The translations under genes and the position numbers were made by a program. The notes beneath the pieces were generated by a model that saw only the letters and a program-made list of their open reading frames with translations, was not told the DNA's origin and made no database searches. Shown here one piece after another: positions 8,658-10,604 of a DNA stretch of 10,604 bases (position 1 is the stretch's first letter; each line of letters opens with the position of its first letter). Origin of the DNA: Spirochaetota bacterium (GTDB taxonomy: Bacteria; Spirochaetota; JAGLSM01). Location: the NCBI GenBank assembly GCA_023135745.1, contig JAGLSM010000033.1, forward strand, positions 1-10,604. Direction: 5' to 3'.

Positions 8658-9923
8658 ATGGCAAAACCTAAAATGGATGAGCCTACTCTCTTTCAAAAGA
8701 TAAACAGGCCTCCTCTCGCGGAGAGAATGAGGCCTGACACATTATCTGCTTGTCTGGGACAGGATGAGATTCTCGCAGAAGGCAGCCCTCTTCGTGAAGC
8801 AATTGAAAATGACAGGCTTGTGTCTGTCATTTTCTGGGGACCTCCCGGCTGCGGTAAGACAACACTTTCCCGGATAATAAAGGAAAAGACTTCGGCAGAT
8901 TTTATCCAGCTGAATGCTGTTACATCAGGAATAGCTGATATTAAAAAAGCAGTAGCAGGCGCATCGGAAAAAATCAGATATGAGGGAAAGCGGACTGTTC
9001 TTTTTATTGACGAAATACACAGGTTCAACAAGACACAGCAGGATGCAATGCTGCCGTTTGTCGAGAACGGTACAATTATTCTCATAGGGGCAACAACAGA
9101 GAATCCGTCATTTGAAATAATCCCGCCGCTTTTATCAAGGTGCAAGGTTTATGTTTTTAAGCCCCTTCAAAAAGAAGCTTTGATGCATATCCTGAAAAAT
9201 GCTTTGACGGATAATGTAAAGGGTCTTGGCGCGATAGATGTGAGAATTACCGATGAGACTCTGGATTTAATAATTAACCTCTCTTATAATGATGCCCGGA
9301 TAGCACTTAATACCCTTGAATTTGCTGTTTTGACTAAACCCGTTGACGGGGACGGAGTTAAAACAATTGATAACAAGTGGATACTCGATGTCGTACAGAA
9401 AAGCAGTCTTCGATATGATAAAAGCGGTGATGAACATTTCAATCTTATTTCAGCAGTTCATAAAAGCATGAGGGACAGTGATCCTGATGCGGCTGTTTAC
9501 TGGACTACGAGAATGCTTGAAGGCGGGGAAGATCCCATGTACATAGCCAGAAGAATCGTACGGTTCGCGTCAGAGGATATCGGACTTGCTGATTCCAATG
9601 CTCTTGTTGTCGCGGTTGCGGCTAAGGATGCCTGCCACTTTATTGGTATGCCTGAAGCAGCTTTGGCACTTATACAGGCCGCAAGCTATATGGCCATGGC
9701 TCCAAAATCAAATGCTGTTTATGCGGCATATAAAATGGCCAGGGAAGATGTCAGAAAATTAGGACATCTGCCTGTCCCTCTGGTTATAAGAAATGCTCCG
9801 ACCAAACTGATGAAGGATCTGGATTACGGTAAGGGTTATAAGTATGCGCATAATTATGAAGGCGCGAAGGTAGTTCAGCAGCATATGCCGGATGAGCTTA
9901 AGGGGCGGAAGTATTTTTTTTAG
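8658..9923 (+). CDS. rarA: Replication-associated recombination protein A (RarA/MgsA), AAA+ ATPase
   Basis: Clamp-loader-like AAA+ ATPase, homologous to eukaryotic WRNIP1/Mgs1. It acts in the cytoplasm at stalled replication forks and at double-stranded DNA ends. Of 421 residues, the AAA+ core has Walker A GPPGCGKT at 61-68, Walker B VLFIDEIHRFNK at about 114-125, sensor-1 ATTENPSF at 145-152 and a likely arginine finger R161 in LLSRC. The C-terminal tetramerisation region is recognised by SEDIGLAD, the YMAMAPKSNAVY segment and HLPVPLVIRNAP, all typical of this family rather than of RuvB or DnaX. The ATG lies 5 nt after the lipoprotein stop with only a weak AGAG upstream, so translation may be coupled. 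G+C is higher here than in the downstream flank. Length is normal and no defect was seen. Confidence 0.95.
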   Translation: MAKPKMDEPTLFQKINRPPLAERMRPDTLSACLGQDEILAEGSPLREAIENDRLVSVIFWGPPGCGKTTLSRIIKEKTSADFIQLNAVTSGIADIKKAVAGASEKIRYEGKRTVLFIDEIHRFNKTQQDAMLPFVENGTIILIGATTENPSFEIIPPLLSRCKVYVFKPLQKEALMHILKNALTDNVKGLGAIDVRITDETLDLIINLSYNDARIALNTLEFAVLTKPVDGDGVKTIDNKWILDVVQKSSLRYDKSGDEHFNLISAVHKSMRDSDPDAAVYWTTRMLEGGEDPMYIARRIVRFASEDIGLADSNALVVAVAAKDACHFIGMPEAALALIQAASYMAMAPKSNAVYAAYKMAREDVRKLGHLPVPLVIRNAPTKLMKDLDYGKGYKYAHNYEGAKVVQQHMPDELKGRKYFF

Positions 9924-9937
9924 GATGAGATAGTTTT

Positions 9938-10010
9938 TGTTTCTCACAAGACACAAAGGATAGGATAGAACGCTGATCTGGCGGATTGAAACGGATTTTC
10001 GCGGATTTGG
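9938..10010. repeat. Dispersed-type intergenic repeat with 10-bp CGGATT periodicity
   Basis: CGGATT occurs three times at exactly 10-bp intervals (9982-9987, 9992-9997, 10002-10007), preceded by a related GCTGAT at 9972-9977. Just upstream is TTTCTCACAAGACACAAAG (from about 9940). Both pieces resemble sequences I remember as recurring between genes in many unrelated bacterial genomes, often side by side as here. That resemblance is from memory and not verified. The short open frame starting with TTG at 9986 runs through this repeat and is not taken as a gene. Confidence 0.5.
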
Positions 10011-10019
10011 TTTTTAGGG

Positions 10020-10061
10020 GGATCCTGTTAGACAGAATCCGGGGCAGGTTACTTGCCGGAT
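10020..10061. repeat. Two overlapping imperfect palindromes
   Basis: The first hairpin pairs 10020-10028 (GGATCCTGT) with 10032-10040 (ACAGAATCC), 9 bp with one mismatch and a three-base loop. The second pairs ATCC at 10037-10040 with GGAT at 10058-10061 and GGCA at 10043-10046 with TGCC at 10054-10057, leaving a two-base bulge and a seven-base loop. They share ATCC, so only one can form at a time. No T-run follows, so they do not read as an intrinsic terminator of rarA. They may belong to the same decayed repeat as the upstream CGGATT block. Confidence 0.4.
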
Positions 10062-10105
10062 TATACTTGATTAAGGATAAGGGTGTGGCTATACAACAGC
10101 AAATT

Positions 10106-10259
10106 TTGTTAAAGAAGCTTTTTGGAATTGTTTATTGTGTGTTTTGTCGGGATTTCCTGTATGATCGCAACAATTTTGCAGATAACGGGTTGTAGCTATT
10201 TGACGCTGGTCAAGTCCGAAGCGCAACAGGGTAACTATAGTTATGCGAAAGTCTATTAA
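10106..10259 (+). pseudogene. Possible frameshifted small lipoprotein or lipoprotein fragment
   Basis: From TTG at 10106 the frame gives MLKKLFGIVYCVF, a good signal-peptide start, but then loses character. Skipping one T in the TTTT run at 10142-10145 moves to the frame that continues VGISCMIATILQITGC, then 21 more residues to TAA at 10257-10259. Joined, this is a 50-residue lipoprotein: KK n-region, long hydrophobic core, lipobox I-T-G-C, and a short mature part (SEAQQGNYSYAKVY near the end, slightly TPR-like). As written the gene is broken. The downstream frame alone could start at TTG 10122 (45 residues) but would lack positive charges. No good Shine-Dalgarno precedes either start. It could be a remnant of a larger lipoprotein, a sequencing error or chance. 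Function unknown. Confidence 0.35.
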
Positions 10260-10288
10260 TTGTCTTATTATTTAAGTTATATTATATT
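10260..10288 (+). promoter_or_regulatory. Candidate promoter for the AT-rich membrane protein gene
   Basis: TTGTCT (10260-10265, four of six matches to a vegetative -35) is followed after 17 bp by TATATT (10283-10288, five of six matches to -10). A second TATATT overlaps at 10278-10283. Either -10 would start transcription around 10290-10295, at or a few bases before the ATG at 10295, so the message would be leaderless or nearly so. That fits the lack of a clear Shine-Dalgarno. AT-rich DNA produces such boxes by chance, so confidence is limited. Confidence 0.35.
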
Positions 10289-10294
10289 AAAAAG

Positions 10295-10604
10295 ATGGGA
10301 AATGTAATAAGTTTTTCTGCCGATATATTTACGATTATTGCATCAAGTATAGCAATTGATATCTTCTTATTTAAAAGAAAAACGATAAAATCGATAATAA
10401 GCTTACTATTAAATTATTCAATGCAAATGTCTTTAAACGATTTAAAAAGTAAAATTGAAAAAATGAATGATTACTCTATGGAAGATGATGATGGAAAGAA
10501 AGAAATTATAAATTTATTACATGATATAGAAGGTCAGATTATAGGTAATAAAGTACTAAATAATTCCTTCAATAAAGTTCTAGTGCCATCACCGCATGAA
10601 TTTA
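10295..10604 (+). CDS. Unknown AT-rich membrane protein, N-terminal part (runs off the right edge)
   Basis: An uninterrupted frame of 103 codons from ATG at 10295 to the edge. The protein begins MGNVISFSADIFTIIASS; residues about 5-27 form one hydrophobic segment ending before FKRKTIK, which fits a single N-terminal transmembrane helix with the rest in the cytoplasm by the positive-inside rule. The following ~75 residues are polar and helix-prone, with a DDD stretch near residue 66, and contain no motif I recognise. G+C is about 24% from 10321 on (hand count), far below rarA. Codons are strongly A/T-ending, as in horizontally acquired genes. No Shine-Dalgarno is seen (only AAAAAG just before ATG). 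The frame is open back to a stop at 10238-10240, so a non-ATG upstream start is possible. Product and function unknown; an accessory or defence-type small membrane protein is only a guess. Confidence 0.6.
   Translation, partial: MGNVISFSADIFTIIASSIAIDIFLFKRKTIKSIISLLLNYSMQMSLNDLKSKIEKMNDYSMEDDDGKKEIINLLHDIEGQIIGNKVLNNSFNKVLVPSPHEF

Larger units (their letters stand above)
9924..10294. other. Gene-poor intergenic stretch after rarA
   Basis: These 371 bases contain no intact gene I can support on either strand. In order they hold a weak hairpin just after rarA (TGAGA and TCTCA flanking a T-rich loop, about 9927-9947, not followed by a T-run), the CGGATT repeat, the overlapping palindromes, the possible broken lipoprotein gene, and a promoter-like segment before the AT-rich frame at 10295. 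The mixture of repeat and gene debris suggests a site that has tolerated insertions and decay. Confidence 0.6.

Noticed and set aside
8693..9145. 150-codon minus-strand open frame opposite rarA
   Set aside because: It lies antisense to the conserved AAA+ core of rarA. The open frame follows from rarA codon use, not from a second gene.
9924..9950. Terminator-like TGAGA...TCTCA hairpin after rarA
   Set aside because: The stem is five base pairs, the loop is long, and no T-run follows. It is too weak to call an intrinsic terminator.
10020..10040. GTTAGAC at 10028-10034 resembles the GTTRRRY core of an integron attC site
   Set aside because: I found no matching RYYYAAC partner at a suitable distance on either side, and the hairpin does not have the attC layout.
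9986..10195. 69-codon plus-strand frame starting with TTG
   Set aside because: It begins inside the CGGATT repeat, has no ribosome binding site, and its protein has no sustained character. Only its middle part (from 10106) has interest, as half of a possible broken lipoprotein.

Overview
The window is one end of a core bacterial locus with a more variable right-hand margin. Six genes lie on the minus strand, from about 7424 down to 1: trigger factor (tig), clpP, clpX, lon, serA and the first codons of purA. Two genes lie on the plus strand: a lipoprotein with two SH3-like segments and a C-terminal NADase-type glycan-binding-like domain (7666-8652), and rarA (8658-9923). The two groups diverge from a 241-bp intergenic region (7425-7665). 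The tig-clpP-clpX-lon order is common in Gram-negative bacteria. The lipoprotein architecture and its relaxed lipobox most resemble Spirochaetota, so I suspect a free-living or uncultured spirochaete. That assignment is an inference from gene style, not a proof.

Left part (1-7424, minus). The protein-quality-control block is tightly packed: tig-clpP gap 21 nt, clpP-clpX gap 16 nt, clpX-lon overlap of 4 nt (GTGA). It encodes the ribosome-bound folding chaperone, the ClpXP protease and the Lon protease. SerA follows after 78 nt and purA after another 27 nt, so housekeeping serine and purine synthesis genes sit downstream on the same strand. All catalytic and nucleotide-binding motifs I could check are intact. 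tig starts at TTG and lon at GTG, both with good Shine-Dalgarno sequences.

Middle (7666-9923, plus). A surface lipoprotein and the replication-fork clamp-loader-like ATPase RarA are separated by 5 nt and are probably co-transcribed.

Right part (9924-10604). The sequence changes character here. First comes a 371-bp stretch with no convincing intact gene. It holds a 10-bp-periodic CGGATT repeat that looks like a dispersed intergenic repeat, two overlapping imperfect hairpins, and what reads as a small lipoprotein gene broken by one extra base. An open reading frame then begins at 10295 and runs off the edge. It encodes a predicted single-pass membrane protein of unknown function, and its DNA is only about 24% G+C, against roughly 42-52% in two 60-base samples of rarA. 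This is the most likely edge of an accessory or horizontally acquired segment. I found no CRISPR array, transposase, tRNA or rRNA, and no clearly new multi-gene system.
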